Position numbers and translations under genes: made by a program. From CBDAQD01 sp965275905 (lineage in GTDB: Bacteria > Pseudomonadota > Alphaproteobacteria > Rhizobiales > JAJFHC01): a stretch of DNA of 64,000 nt. Shown here piece after piece: positions 51,754 to 60,991 of this stretch. A model generated the notes under the pieces. It did no database searches. It saw only the letters and a program-made list of their open reading frames with translations, and was not told where the DNA came from. Location: NCBI GenBank assembly GCA_965275905.1, contig CBDHYJ010000050.1, forward strand, positions 1-64,000. Direction: 5' to 3'. Position 1 is the stretch's first letter; every line of letters starts with the position of its first letter.

Positions 51754-52107
51754 CTACGCGCCTTCGTCTGGAAATTGGCCACGAGCATCCGTGAACGATG
51801 CGGTCCCGGCCGCACCGACTGCATCCGGGCGGCAGGCGCGCATGCGCCTTGTGAACCCGTATGCGGCTGTGGCATTTCGAAAACCGGCCTCGTCCAGGTT
51901 TCGCAGCCAGGTTCCTTTGATTTCTGCCGTCGAGTATCTCCCGCTCAATAATCTGTTCAGGAAATCATAGACTGTGGTCTTCTCATGCTCGGTGAGACCA
52001 TTGATCAGAGCCTGAATTGCTTCATCCCGTGTGGAATGCGTCGACGGGATGTCCTGATGGAAGATACTGCAGAGATTCTCAAATTCCGGCGGGACCTCAA
52101 TCCGCAT
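51754..52107 (-). CDS. Small protein resembling CdiI-type immunity proteins (orphan)
   Basis: A 117-residue protein from ATG 52107 with GAGGGG 6 bp upstream. The first two thirds, PPEFENLCSIFHQDI, RDEAIQALINGL, VYDFLNRLLSGRYS and IKGTWLRNLDEAGF, resemble the CdiI_2 family of contact-dependent growth inhibition immunity proteins, whose hallmark is an LxxxCSxxFHQD-type start. From about residue 80 on, the sequence (NATAAYGFTRRMRACRP onward) looks unrelated and basic, so the 3' end may be altered by a frameshift or fusion. No CdiA toxin gene is in the window. Homology is from memory only. Confidence 0.5.
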   Translation of the reverse strand: MRIEVPPEFENLCSIFHQDIPSTHSTRDEAIQALINGLTEHEKTTVYDFLNRLLSGRYSTAEIKGTWLRNLDEAGFRNATAAYGFTRRMRACRPDAVGAAGTASFTDARGQFPDEGA

Positions 52108-52220
52108 TTTCTGACCCCTCGAAGCCGACATTACCGATATTTAATGCCCCTGAAAGGTGCATGTAAGGTGGCCCACCCCATATTCGCTCAAGCATTTGAT
52201 CGAACATGGGAGACCACCAG

Positions 52221-53732
52221 ATGTCACACACCACCCCCCATAACCGCGGGGCCCGCCGCGTCGGCATCGCGCTGGCACTTGCCGGCGTCGTTGGCGCGGG
52301 CGCCCTTGCCGTACCGGCTCTGACGTCGAGCAGCGTCCCGGCGCTGGCCGCGGCCCAGGCCCGCACCTTCGAGTATCAGCCGACACAGTTTGCCGACCTG
52401 GTCGACGAAGTCAGGCCCGCCGTCGTCAGCATCACGGTCGAGGGCAAGCGTCAGCGCGGCCAGCGTTTCTCGCGCAACATGCCCCAGTTCCCGGATCTGC
52501 CCGAGGGCCATCCGTTCCGCGAGTTCTTCGATAGGTTTGCCCAGCCCAACACACCTGAAGGCCGGCGCCAGTTCCAGCGGCGATCGCTTTCGCAGGGCTC
52601 CGGATTCATCATTTCCGAAGACGGCTTTGTCGTGACGAACAATCATGTCATCGACGGCGGCGACAACATCAAGGTCAAGATGACCAACGGCAAGTCCTAT
52701 GACGCCGAGCTGATCGGCCAGGACAGCAAGACCGATCTGGCGCTGCTCAAGATCAAGTCGAGCGGCAAGTTCAAGGCCGTGACGTTCGCCGACAAGGAGG
52801 CCCGCGTGGGCGACTGGGTGGTTGCGGTCGGTAATCCCTTCGGTCTCGGCGGCTCGGTCACGACCGGCATTGTCTCCGCGCGCGGCCGCGAGATCGGTTC
52901 GGGCCCCTACGATGACTTCCTGCAGATCGACGCGCCGATAAACCGCGGCAATTCCGGCGGCCCGGCCTTCAACCTGGACGGTGATGTCGTCGGTGTGAAC
53001 ACCGCCATCTTCTCGCCGTCGGGCGGCAATGTCGGCATCGGCTTCGCCATTCCGGCCAACATTGTCGAGCGGGTCGTTGCCGACCTCAAGGATGACGGCA
53101 AGGTTACGCGCGGCTTCCTCGGCGTGAACATTCAATCGGTGACCGAAGACATCGCCGAGAGCCTGGGACTCGCAAGCGCGGACGGCGCGATGGTCACGCG
53201 GGTCACCGAAGACTCGCCCGCCGACAAGGCCGGCTTCAGGACCGGCGACACCATTCTCAAGGTCAACGGCAACACCGTTAAGGGACCGCGGGACCTGGCC
53301 CGCAAGATCGCGGCGATCGATCCCGGCAAGGACGCGGAAGTCGAGCTTCTGCGCGACGGCCGGAACATGACCAAGACGGTCGAAATCGGACTTCTGCCCG
53401 GATCGGACAAGGTGGCGTCCTCGGGCAAGCCGCCGAAGGCCAAGGCCAGCCTGACGTCCCTGGGTTTGAGCCTCGCGCGCACCGACGCGGGCGACGGTGA
53501 CGATGGCGTGATTGTCGCCGATGTCGATCCGGACGGTCCGGCCGCACGCAAGGGCATTCGCCCGGGCGACAGGATCATCGAGGTCGCCGGCAAGGCCGTC
53601 GACAGTCCCCGTGACGTCCGCAAGCGTCTGGACGCGATCCAGGAACAGGGCCGCAAGAGCGTGCTCTTCCTGGTCCGGCCGTCGCGCGGAGACCAGCAGC
53701 GGTTCGTTGCGATACCTCTCAGGGATGCCTGA
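52221..53732 (+). CDS. degP: Periplasmic serine protease, DegP/HtrA (MucD-type)
   Basis: A 503-residue periplasmic protease and chaperone from ATG 52221, which has GGGAG 8 bp upstream. The signal peptide is RRVGIALALAGVVGAGALA. The trypsin-like domain has the catalytic triad in VVTNNHVID (His142), SKTDLALLKI (Asp172) and NRGNSGGPAF (Ser245). Two PDZ domains follow (about 285-370 and 405-495), with GFLGVNIQSVTEDIA and IEVAGKAVDSPRD. It degrades misfolded envelope proteins. The two-component system that follows after a 366-bp gap may control envelope stress, but that is an inference. Confidence 0.95.
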   Translation: MSHTTPHNRGARRVGIALALAGVVGAGALAVPALTSSSVPALAAAQARTFEYQPTQFADLVDEVRPAVVSITVEGKRQRGQRFSRNMPQFPDLPEGHPFREFFDRFAQPNTPEGRRQFQRRSLSQGSGFIISEDGFVVTNNHVIDGGDNIKVKMTNGKSYDAELIGQDSKTDLALLKIKSSGKFKAVTFADKEARVGDWVVAVGNPFGLGGSVTTGIVSARGREIGSGPYDDFLQIDAPINRGNSGGPAFNLDGDVVGVNTAIFSPSGGNVGIGFAIPANIVERVVADLKDDGKVTRGFLGVNIQSVTEDIAESLGLASADGAMVTRVTEDSPADKAGFRTGDTILKVNGNTVKGPRDLARKIAAIDPGKDAEVELLRDGRNMTKTVEIGLLPGSDKVASSGKPPKAKASLTSLGLSLARTDAGDGDDGVIVADVDPDGPAARKGIRPGDRIIEVAGKAVDSPRDVRKRLDAIQEQGRKSVLFLVRPSRGDQQRFVAIPLRDA

Positions 53733-54098
53733 TCCGTTCAGGATCGGACATCCGGAAATCCGGTCATGATTTCGCGACATGTCCGGAAGGCTGCGTCGGC
53801 AATCGTTGGCATCGGTTCCCCCCTCGGGCGGTTGCCGGCGCGGCCCTTTTCAAGACCGCCGTTTCGCACCGTTACTCACTCAACATCTGTGGTGTCGGAT
53901 ACGGCATTGGACCACTCCTCGGGCAAGGCCGCCCCGCTGAAAACACCGGGGCGGCCGTGCTGGCTTCTGGAGCGGGTCATTAGCGGAGGGAACGGGGGCG
54001 CCATGACAAAATCACAGATCCTTGGTCCGGCCGAGCTTGAGGCTGTACCATGGCCGGGAAGAGAATCATCATCGGAAGGCGGGTACGGCCAACAGGCA
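53733..54098. other. Gap between degP and the response regulator with a GC hairpin
   Basis: A 366-bp gap. A perfect 10-bp stem, GGCCGCCCCG (53927-53936) with CGGGGCGGCC (53947-53956), around a 10-nt A-rich loop, could end the degP transcript; no T-run follows. The regulator frame stays open through the gap back to 53766. A GGAGGGAACGGGGG run before an ATG at 54003 is an alternative but longer start for the response regulator. No other gene is evident. Confidence 0.45.
53927..53956. terminator. 10-bp GC-rich hairpin after degP
   Basis: GGCCGCCCCG and CGGGGCGGCC flank the loop CTGAAAACAC. Strong stem without a downstream T-run. It may be a terminator of the kind used in GC-rich alphaproteobacteria, or a stability hairpin. 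Confidence 0.45.
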
Positions 54099-54779
54099 AT
54101 GAAGACGCTTGTGATTGAGGACGACCGGGAAGCGGCGGCCTATCTCGTCAAAGGGCTGAAGGAGGCCGGGCACGTCGTCGACCACGCGGCTGACGGCGAG
54201 ACGGGCCTCGCCCTTGCGCGCGACGGGACGTACGACGTGCTGATCGTAGACCGCATGCTGCCCAGGCTGGATGGCCTGACGGTTGTCGAAACCCTGCGGG
54301 CGGAGACAGTGACCACGCCGGTGCTGTTCCTCAGTGCGCTCGGCAAGGTCGATGACCGGGTCAAGGGTCTGCGTGCGGGCGGCGATGACTATCTCACCAA
54401 GCCTTATGCTTTTTCCGAACTTCTGGCCCGCGTCGAGGCCCTCGGCCGCCGCGGTGCGCTTGAGGAAACCCGTACCCGATACCAGGTCGGCGATCTCGAA
54501 ATCGACCTTCTGTCGCGCAGCGTCAGCCGCAGCGGGACCGAAATCACACTCCAGCCGCGGGAATTCAGGCTTCTGGAATACCTCGTCAAGCACGCCGGCC
54601 AGGTCGTGACCCGCACAATGCTTCTGGAGAATGTCTGGGATTATCATTTCGATCCCCAGACCAACGTCATCGACGTTCACATCTCGCGCCTCCGGGCCAA
54701 GATCGACAAGGATTTCGGCGAGCCGCTGCTGCACACGGTTCGCGGCGCCGGATATACGATCCGTGGCAATCCGGAATAG
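54099..54779 (+). CDS. OmpR-family response regulator
   Basis: A 226-residue regulator from ATG 54099 (MKTLVIEDDREAAAYLVKGL), the standard start for the family. Receiver: EDD acidic pair, Asp51 in VLIVDRMLP, and the switch region FLSALGKVDDRVKGLRAGGDDYLTKPYAF. The winged helix has LQPREFRLLEYLVKHAGQVVTRTMLLENVW and ends HTVRGAGYTIRGNPE. An upstream ATG (54003) with a GGAGGG run could add 32 residues. It is followed immediately by its kinase and lies between degP and glnE, a common rhizobial arrangement. Confidence 0.92.
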   Translation: MKTLVIEDDREAAAYLVKGLKEAGHVVDHAADGETGLALARDGTYDVLIVDRMLPRLDGLTVVETLRAETVTTPVLFLSALGKVDDRVKGLRAGGDDYLTKPYAFSELLARVEALGRRGALEETRTRYQVGDLEIDLLSRSVSRSGTEITLQPREFRLLEYLVKHAGQVVTRTMLLENVWDYHFDPQTNVIDVHISRLRAKIDKDFGEPLLHTVRGAGYTIRGNPE

Positions 54780-54816
54780 AGTTCAACCCGGTATCCTGCA
54801 TACGTCGACCTTCCGG

Positions 54817-56157
54817 ATGGTTGCGTTCTATCTTGTGCTTTTTGTTGTCTCTTCTGCGGCCGTGCTGGGCTACGTCTACTGGAGCACGGCGGGACTGCTT
54901 GAGCGCCAGACCGACGACACCATCCGCGCCGAGATCACCGGCCTTGCCGAACAGTACCAGCAGGGCGGAGTGAACCTGCTGGCCCGCACGGTTGCGGGCA
55001 GAAGCAGGGAAGAGGGCCGCAGCATCTACCTTCTGACGGACCGGGCCGGCCAGAAGATTGCCGGCAATATTTCAAATCTGCCCGAGAACCAGCCGTCGGG
55101 AGAAGGCTGGGTCGAGTTTCCTTACGCGGTCGCCACGCCTCAGGGCGTCAAGCGCCATGACGCGCGCGCTTACCTGTTCCGCCTGCAGCAGGGCTTCGTC
55201 CTGATCGTCGGCCGCGACGTCAACGACCGGCGTTTCTTCGTAACGCTGATCAGGCAGGCCATTTTCTGGGCGGTCGGCCTGACTCTGCTGCTTGGGATCG
55301 GTGGCGGTCTTCTGATCAGCCGGAACTTCCTCAGCCGCATCGACGCCATCGGCCGGACCAGCCGGGCGATCATGCAAGGTGATCTGACCGAGCGCATGGC
55401 GGTATCCGGAACAGGTGACGAACTCGACCGCCTGGCCGGCAGCCTGAACGACATGCTTGACCAGATCGAGCGCCTTATGACAGGGATGCGCGAGGTTTCC
55501 GACAACGTTGCCCATGACCTCAAGACTCCGCTGACGCGACTGCGCGCGCGTCTGGAAGACGCATTGAGATCCGGTCCGGAGGAAAATCACCGAGTGGTCA
55601 TGGAGGAGACGATCGCGGAGGCCGATCAGCTTCTCAAGACCTTCAATGCGCTGTTGAGCATTGCGCGCACGGAGTCAGGCGAGGCGCGCACGGCTATGGA
55701 GCGGATCGACGCGGCCGAGGTTTTCCGCGAAGTCAGTGAACTCTACGAACCGCTGGTCGAGGAGGCGCGCGGTGAACTGGTCTTTATCGGCAACGGTCCA
55801 TGCACGGTCGATGCGGATCGCCAGTTGCTTGCCCAGGCTGCATCGAATCTCCTGGATAATGCGCTCAAATACGGCCGGCCGGAAAACGGTGAGATCCGCC
55901 TTACGGTGTCCGCGGCTGCCGGGAACGGATCCGCCGATCTGATTGTGGCAGACAACGGCCCCGGGATCGAAGCGAATGACCGGGGTCGGGCGGTCGAACG
56001 TTTCGTCCGGCTTGACGAAAGCCGGTCGCGGCCGGGCAGCGGGCTCGGACTCAGCCTGGTCCAGGGCATAGCAAAGCTGCATGGCGGCAATCTCGTCCTG
56101 GAAGACAACAATCCGGGCCTGCGGTCCGTTCTGCGCCTGCCATTGAGCCATTCCTAA
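54817..56157 (+). CDS. Membrane sensor histidine kinase, start uncertain
   Basis: A kinase of about 446 residues. The first in-frame ATG after the regulator stop is 54817 (MVAFYLVLFVVSSAAVLGYVYW), but the conserved upstream TSTFR of this family lies before it, so a non-ATG start such as CTG 54796 may be used. Helix 1 is followed by a periplasmic domain, helix 2 at about LIRQAIFWAVGLTLLLGI, and HAMP with AIMQGDLTERMAVSGTGDELD. The kinase core has H-box SDNVAHDLKTPLTRLRAR, N-box NLLDNALKYG, DNGPGIE and GSGLGLSLVQGIAKLHGG. It almost certainly phosphorylates the adjacent regulator. Confidence 0.88.
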   Translation: MVAFYLVLFVVSSAAVLGYVYWSTAGLLERQTDDTIRAEITGLAEQYQQGGVNLLARTVAGRSREEGRSIYLLTDRAGQKIAGNISNLPENQPSGEGWVEFPYAVATPQGVKRHDARAYLFRLQQGFVLIVGRDVNDRRFFVTLIRQAIFWAVGLTLLLGIGGGLLISRNFLSRIDAIGRTSRAIMQGDLTERMAVSGTGDELDRLAGSLNDMLDQIERLMTGMREVSDNVAHDLKTPLTRLRARLEDALRSGPEENHRVVMEETIAEADQLLKTFNALLSIARTESGEARTAMERIDAAEVFREVSELYEPLVEEARGELVFIGNGPCTVDADRQLLAQAASNLLDNALKYGRPENGEIRLTVSAAAGNGSADLIVADNGPGIEANDRGRAVERFVRLDESRSRPGSGLGLSLVQGIAKLHGGNLVLEDNNPGLRSVLRLPLSHS

Positions 56158-56204
56158 CGCCGCCGCGAGTGGGGTAGCATGGGACGAGAGCGAGATTCGT
56201 ATCC

Positions 56205-59144
56205 ATGTCCCAGCAGGCTTCTGAAAACCTGATCACCTTGCCGGAGCCGTCGGATCCGGAGGCCGCGCGGCGGCTGTTGTCCGACTGGCTCGACGATGCC
56301 GAAAGCAGCAGCGAATTTGACGCCCTGCGCGCCATCGCGCGCCAGAATGCCGCCGTTATGCGGTTGCTGGAGTCGGTCTATTGCGCATCACCGCACCTGA
56401 CGGCCCTGACCAATCGCCATCCCCAGGTCGTTGCGGATGTCCTGACCGGTGACCCGAACGAGGTTGTTTCGCGGCTGATCGAGGACACCGGCTCCTTGCG
56501 GAGCGCGGAAACCGAAGAAGACCTCATGGCGGGCCTCCGGATTGCCAAGGCGAAGGTTCATCTGGCCATAGGCATCGCCGATATCGCCGGGCTCTGGTCG
56601 GTGATCGAGGTCACGGAGGCCCTGTCCCGGTTTGCCGACGAGGCACTCGGAACGACGGTTGACTGGCTGCTTGCCCGCGCGGCGGCACGCGGCACGATGG
56701 AGATCGCCGACCCGTCAAACCCCGGTCCCGGCAGCGGCTATATCGTGCTCGCTATGGGAAAGTACGGGGCGTTCGAACTCAACTACTCCAGCGATATCGA
56801 CCTCATTGTGTTCTACGACCCCGAGGTTGCGCCTCTTTCTGGCAGCACCGAGCCCTCGAAACTCTTCGTACGCATCACCAAGGGCGTTGTGAAGATCCTG
56901 CAGGAGCGGACCGGCGACGGTTATGTCTTCAGGGTGGATCTCCGGCTCCGGCCCGATCCGCGCGCGACCAACGTGGCGATCGCCGTCGAGGCGGCCGCGG
57001 TTTACTACGAGAGTCTCGGCCAGAACTGGGAGCGTGCAGCGATGATCAAGGCGCGCCCGGTGGCCGGTGATATTGCCGGCGGCGAGGAATTCATGAAGCG
57101 CCTGGCGCCGTTCATATGGCGCAAATATCTCGACTTCGCGGCGATTGCCGACGTTCATTCCATGAAGCGCCAGATCCACGCCTTCAAGGGTCACGGCGAG
57201 ATCGCCGTATACGGGCACAACATCAAGCTCGGCCGCGGCGGCATTCGCGAGATCGAGTTCTTCGTACAGACCCAGCAACTGATCGCCGGGGGCAGGGCGC
57301 CTCAACTGCGCGGCAACAAGACACTCGTCATGCTGGACGTACTTGCCGAGGGCGATTGGATTACGGCCGCCACCGCCGAGGACATGAAGCAGGCCTACCT
57401 GTTCCTGCGCATGATCGAGCACCGGATCCAGATGCAGGCGGACGAGCAGACCCATTCATTGCCGAAGACGGTCGAAGACTTGAGCCGCTTCGTCCGGTTT
57501 GCCGGATTCCCGAGCCGCGACATGTTTGCCGCACGCCTGCTCGATCACCTGGACACGGTCCAGGACCATTACGCCGCGTTGTTCGAACACGCACCGAGCC
57601 TTGGCGACGAGACTGGCAGTCTCGTCTTCACAGGTGGCGAGGACGATCCGGACACGATCGAGACTCTGTCGCAGATGGGGTTCGATCGGCCCTCGGACGT
57701 TTCTGCGATGGTGCGCGGCTGGCACTTCGGACGATACGGCGCCACGCGAAGTGCGCGCGCGAGAGAGCGCCTAACCGAGTTGATGCCGGTGCTCTTGCGC
57801 GCGCTCGGCAGTACCGCCGACCCGGACGCGGCATTCATTGCCTTTGACCGGTTTCTGCAGGGTCTGCCCGCCGGCGTACAGTTGTTCTCCATGCTGGTTT
57901 CAAACCCGAAACTCATGGAATTGCTGGCCGGCATCACCGGGACCGCGCCGAGGCTCGCGGGCATGCTCAGCAAGCGGCCGCAGATCCTCGATGCTGTGCT
58001 TGACCCCGGCTTCTTCGGCGCTTTGCCCGATCGCGCCGAGATGGACGCCATTGTGGCCGAAACAATTCGCGCGGCCCCGGACTTGGAGACCGCACTCGAT
58101 CTGGCAAGGGTGCTGGGTCAGGAGCAGACATTCCGGATCGGGGTTCAGGTTCTGTCCGGCACCGCCGATGCCACCGAAGCGGGCGCGGCCTACTCGGCGG
58201 TCGCCGATGCCGAGATCGCCGGCCTGCTCGATGTGGTGGCGTCGGAGATGGAGCAGCGCCACGGCACGCTGGCGGGCGGCTCGGTGGTGGTTGTGGCGAT
58301 GGGCAAGCTGGGCGGTGGAGAAATGACTGCCGCGTCCGATCTCGATCTTATGCTGATCTACGATTTCGACGACGATGTCAGCCAGTCCGACGGCGCGAAA
58401 CCGCTCATGGCGGCACAATACTATGCCCGCCTGACGCAGCGCCTGATATCCGCGCTGTCGGCGCCGACTTCCGAAGGCAGTCTCTACGAAGTGGACATGC
58501 GATTGAGGCCGTCCGGCAATTCGGGACCGGTGGCGACCCGCATCGGCGCCTTTGTCGACTATCAGCGCGACTCGGCCTGGGTCTGGGAGAAACTGGCTCT
58601 GACTCGGGCGAGAGTGGTGGCGGGCGATCCCGAACTGGCGGCCCGGTTCAACGCTGCCGTTTCGGCGGCGCTCACGCAGGCGCGCGATCCGGATGCGACA
58701 GCCGGGGAGGTGGCGGAGATGCGCGCCCGCATCGAGCGGGAGAAGGGTACGGACGACCTGTGGGAGATCAAACAGGTCCGCGGCGGCCTGGTCGACCTGG
58801 AATTCACCGCACAGTACCTGCAGATCGTCCATGCGCACGACAATTCCGAGGCGCTGGATCCGAACACCGGCCGTGCCCTGGCGCGGTTGCGGGATTGCGG
58901 TGCCCTGTCCGATGAACAGGAGGCCGTTCTCGGCAACGCCTGCGGACTGTTCCACAGCCTCACGCAGGTGCTGAGGCTGTGCGTCGCCGGACGGTTTGAC
59001 CCCGCGTCGGCGCCCGCGGGGCTCAAATCCCTGCTGGCAAGGACCGGCAATGCCCCGGATTTTCCCGCACTCGAGGCCACGCTGGGCGATGCGCAGGCAC
59101 AGGTAAAAGCCGTTTTTGATCAAATGGTTGCCGCAAAGACCTAG
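56205..59144 (+). CDS. glnE: Bifunctional glutamine synthetase adenylyltransferase/deadenylase
   Basis: A 979-residue cytosolic enzyme that adenylylates and de-adenylylates glutamine synthetase in response to PII and glutamine. It has two nucleotidyltransferase domains. The first (about 180-270) has VLAMGKYGAFELNYSSDIDL. The second (about 690-790) has VVAMGKLGGGEMTAASDLDL with the paired metal-binding Asp. The linking helices and the C-terminal ELAARF-like GlnE tail (IKQVRGGLVDLEFTAQYLQI) are full length. It is preceded by the kinase with a 47-bp gap and followed by a small hairpin. Confidence 0.96.
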   Translation: MSQQASENLITLPEPSDPEAARRLLSDWLDDAESSSEFDALRAIARQNAAVMRLLESVYCASPHLTALTNRHPQVVADVLTGDPNEVVSRLIEDTGSLRSAETEEDLMAGLRIAKAKVHLAIGIADIAGLWSVIEVTEALSRFADEALGTTVDWLLARAAARGTMEIADPSNPGPGSGYIVLAMGKYGAFELNYSSDIDLIVFYDPEVAPLSGSTEPSKLFVRITKGVVKILQERTGDGYVFRVDLRLRPDPRATNVAIAVEAAAVYYESLGQNWERAAMIKARPVAGDIAGGEEFMKRLAPFIWRKYLDFAAIADVHSMKRQIHAFKGHGEIAVYGHNIKLGRGGIREIEFFVQTQQLIAGGRAPQLRGNKTLVMLDVLAEGDWITAATAEDMKQAYLFLRMIEHRIQMQADEQTHSLPKTVEDLSRFVRFAGFPSRDMFAARLLDHLDTVQDHYAALFEHAPSLGDETGSLVFTGGEDDPDTIETLSQMGFDRPSDVSAMVRGWHFGRYGATRSARARERLTELMPVLLRALGSTADPDAAFIAFDRFLQGLPAGVQLFSMLVSNPKLMELLAGITGTAPRLAGMLSKRPQILDAVLDPGFFGALPDRAEMDAIVAETIRAAPDLETALDLARVLGQEQTFRIGVQVLSGTADATEAGAAYSAVADAEIAGLLDVVASEMEQRHGTLAGGSVVVVAMGKLGGGEMTAASDLDLMLIYDFDDDVSQSDGAKPLMAAQYYARLTQRLISALSAPTSEGSLYEVDMRLRPSGNSGPVATRIGAFVDYQRDSAWVWEKLALTRARVVAGDPELAARFNAAVSAALTQARDPDATAGEVAEMRARIEREKGTDDLWEIKQVRGGLVDLEFTAQYLQIVHAHDNSEALDPNTGRALARLRDCGALSDEQEAVLGNACGLFHSLTQVLRLCVAGRFDPASAPAGLKSLLARTGNAPDFPALEATLGDAQAQVKAVFDQMVAAKT

Positions 59145-59151
59145 AGTTTTC

Positions 59152-59166
59152 CGGGCGAAACGCCCG
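59152..59166 (+). terminator. Small hairpin after glnE
   Basis: CGGGCG-AAA-CGCCCG immediately after the glnE stop. Stable but short and without a T-run; it may help end the glnE transcript. Confidence 0.35.
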
Positions 59167-59319
59167 ACCAATTCAGAGATCAGCGCCGATTTCTTGCCCG
59201 CGTCCGACGGGTTTCAGGCCGCTGCTCCGTTTCAAGGCTAATGAAACGGTTCGCGGAGCCGCGTGGCGTAACGGAACACTCCGCAGGCAAGACAGCCAAC
59301 TCTGACTGGAGCGACGCAC

Positions 59320-59790
59320 ATGTTCACTTTGCGACCTGGCCTGAATATCTCCGCCGTGGCAATTGCCGGCCTCGTGACGATCGGCTCGATCGACCTGGCC
59401 GCAGCGGCCGACTATGCCATCGGCTCCCGGTGGTTGAAGAGCGCCGATGCCAATCGCGACCAGCGGGTGACGAAAGAGGAGGCGGGTGGCCTGGCGATCC
59501 GGCGCTTCGCGCGCCTCGATCGCGACAGTGACGGGACGGTTACCGTGGAGGAAATCGACCAGCTCCTGATGGAGCGGATTGTCCGACGTCGCGAACGGCT
59601 TTTGCGGCGTCTTGATGCCAACAAGGACCGGGCCATCAGCACGAGCGAAATCGAGGCGAACACGAGCCGGATGTTTGCCGATGTGGACGCCGACGGGGAC
59701 GGTGGCATAACCTTCGAGGAAATCCGCAAGTTTCGGCGCGACCAGCGTGCCCTGAGAAAAAAGAGGACAGGAACAACGGCAAACAACTGA
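59320..59790 (+). CDS. Exported EF-hand protein
   Basis: A 156-residue protein with signal peptide SAVAIAGLVTIGSIDLAAAA. Four calcium-binding loops are visible: DANRDQRVTKEE, DRDSDGTVTVEE, DANKDRAISTSE and DADGDGGITFEE (starting near residues 43, 67, 99 and 123). Loops 2 and 4 are closest to the canonical DxDxDG pattern. The rest is basic. Calcium binding in the periplasm is expected, as in the CREC/calmodulin-like small proteins of alphaproteobacteria. It lies directly upstream (9 bp) of an ECF sigma factor gene, so it may be co-transcribed and act in the same response. Confidence 0.85.
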   Translation: MFTLRPGLNISAVAIAGLVTIGSIDLAAAADYAIGSRWLKSADANRDQRVTKEEAGGLAIRRFARLDRDSDGTVTVEEIDQLLMERIVRRRERLLRRLDANKDRAISTSEIEANTSRMFADVDADGDGGITFEEIRKFRRDQRALRKKRTGTTANN

Positions 59791-59799
59791 ACGTCGACA

Positions 59800-60435
59800 A
59801 TGGGGCAGGCCAGTTTGAAATACGACGACCGAGGGACTGGGCCGCCCGGCGTGCGGGAGCCGGATTCAGGCGGGGCGGATCGCGATGTGGCGCTCATGGC
59901 GCGCATCCGCGAGGGAGACGAGCGAGCATTCGCGACGCTTGTCTCGATCCATTTCAAGGTCGTGTTCGCCCTGTCACGGCGTATGCTTGGCGACGACGGC
60001 GAAGCGGAGGACACCGCGCAGGAGGTGTTCCTGAAAGTCTGGAGGCGGGCGGAAGCCTGGCAGGCGGAAAAGGCCCGGTTCACGACCTGGCTGCACAGAG
60101 TGACGGCAAATGCCTGCATCGACCGTCTGCGCAAGAGGGTCCCGACACCTGTGGACACGATACCGGATCGTGCCGATCCGGACGCGGGACCGGAACACGG
60201 TATTGCCTGCAATCAGGTCGCGGCGCGAGTCGAGGCGGCGATTGCGCAGTTGCCGGAGCGGCAGAGGCTGGCGCTCGTGGTGACCTATTACCAGGGCCTG
60301 TCGAACCGTGAAGCGGCGACGGTGATGGAGATTTCCGTGGACGCCCTGGAGTCGCTTCTGGCCCGCGCGCGGCGGGGGCTGAAGCAGCAGCTCAAGCACG
60401 AGGCGCAGGATCTCTTGATGACACTGGAGGAGTAA
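59800..60435 (+). CDS. ECF-type RNA polymerase sigma factor
   Basis: A 211-residue sigma factor. Region 2 is GDERAFATLVSIHFKVVFALSRRMLG..EDTAQEVFLKVWRR. Region 4 is AIAQLPERQRLALVVTYYQGLSNREAATVMEISVDALESLLARARRGLKQQL. The first 27 residues are a variable charged tail. It starts 9 bp after the EF-hand gene, and a likely anti-sigma factor gene follows after 43 bp. The stimulus is unknown; the neighbours suggest a divalent-metal or envelope signal. Confidence 0.92.
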   Translation: MGQASLKYDDRGTGPPGVREPDSGGADRDVALMARIREGDERAFATLVSIHFKVVFALSRRMLGDDGEAEDTAQEVFLKVWRRAEAWQAEKARFTTWLHRVTANACIDRLRKRVPTPVDTIPDRADPDAGPEHGIACNQVAARVEAAIAQLPERQRLALVVTYYQGLSNREAATVMEISVDALESLLARARRGLKQQLKHEAQDLLMTLEE

Positions 60436-60478
60436 ACGGCCTGATGACAGCGGCACATGGCGATCCGACGGGGACGTT

Positions 60479-60991
60479 ATGAGTGACAAGGACGACATTG
60501 GTCTGAAGCGGCGCCTCGCCGAGGTGCTGACAATCTACGGTGCCGACCCGGAACGGTGGCCGCCGGACGAGCGTGCCCGGCTGATGGCGATTCTCGACGA
60601 GATGGAAGCCGCCGTCGCGGACGCCGGAGAGGAACGCGCCCTGGACGCGCTGCTCGATCTGGTGGACGAGCCCGAGCCCCCGGATGGCTCGGTTGAACGC
60701 GTTCTCGCGGCGGCCGGCCTCGGGAAGGGTGCTGATGTGATCGCGTTCGCGCCGGGGTCCGAGGGCGGCAGCGATCCGGTTGCGCCGAAAACGTCCGTGT
60801 TCCCGTTCCGGCCCATGGTCGGCTGGGCTGCCGCTTCGCTGCTTCTCGGCGTGATTGTGGGGTCCAGCGACATCGCGGATCCGCTCGATCTGGGCGACTG
60901 GGCCGGGTCGGCAGCCGATGTCGAGGATCTGGACGGCGGCGTTCTCGATCTCGCATCCGGGGAAGACGGGTCGGAGGAGGATGACTTATGA
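60479..60991 (+). CDS. Probable membrane-anchored anti-sigma factor
   Basis: A 170-residue acidic protein. The N-terminal cytoplasmic part (1-110) has LAEVLTIYGADPERWPPDERARL, a motif I recall from small alphaproteobacterial proteins encoded after ECF sigma genes. One membrane helix (about 113-130, MVGWAAASLLLGVIVGSS) and an acidic periplasmic tail rich in Asp, Glu and Gly follow. No zinc-finger HxxxCxxC motif is present, so it is not the classic ZAS type. The position between sigma factor and sensor, and a 4-bp overlap with the next gene, make anti-sigma function likely but unproven. Confidence 0.6.
   Translation: MSDKDDIGLKRRLAEVLTIYGADPERWPPDERARLMAILDEMEAAVADAGEERALDALLDLVDEPEPPDGSVERVLAAAGLGKGADVIAFAPGSEGGSDPVAPKTSVFPFRPMVGWAAASLLLGVIVGSSDIADPLDLGDWAGSAADVEDLDGGVLDLASGEDGSEEDDL

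Noticed and set aside
52224..53780. Long antisense frame opposite degP
   Set aside because: The degP catalytic triad and PDZ domains prove the plus-strand gene; the antisense frame is a composition artefact.
53766..54098. Open frame upstream of the response regulator that could extend it
   Set aside because: The extension has no receiver homology, and the standard MKTLVIEDD start is at 54099.
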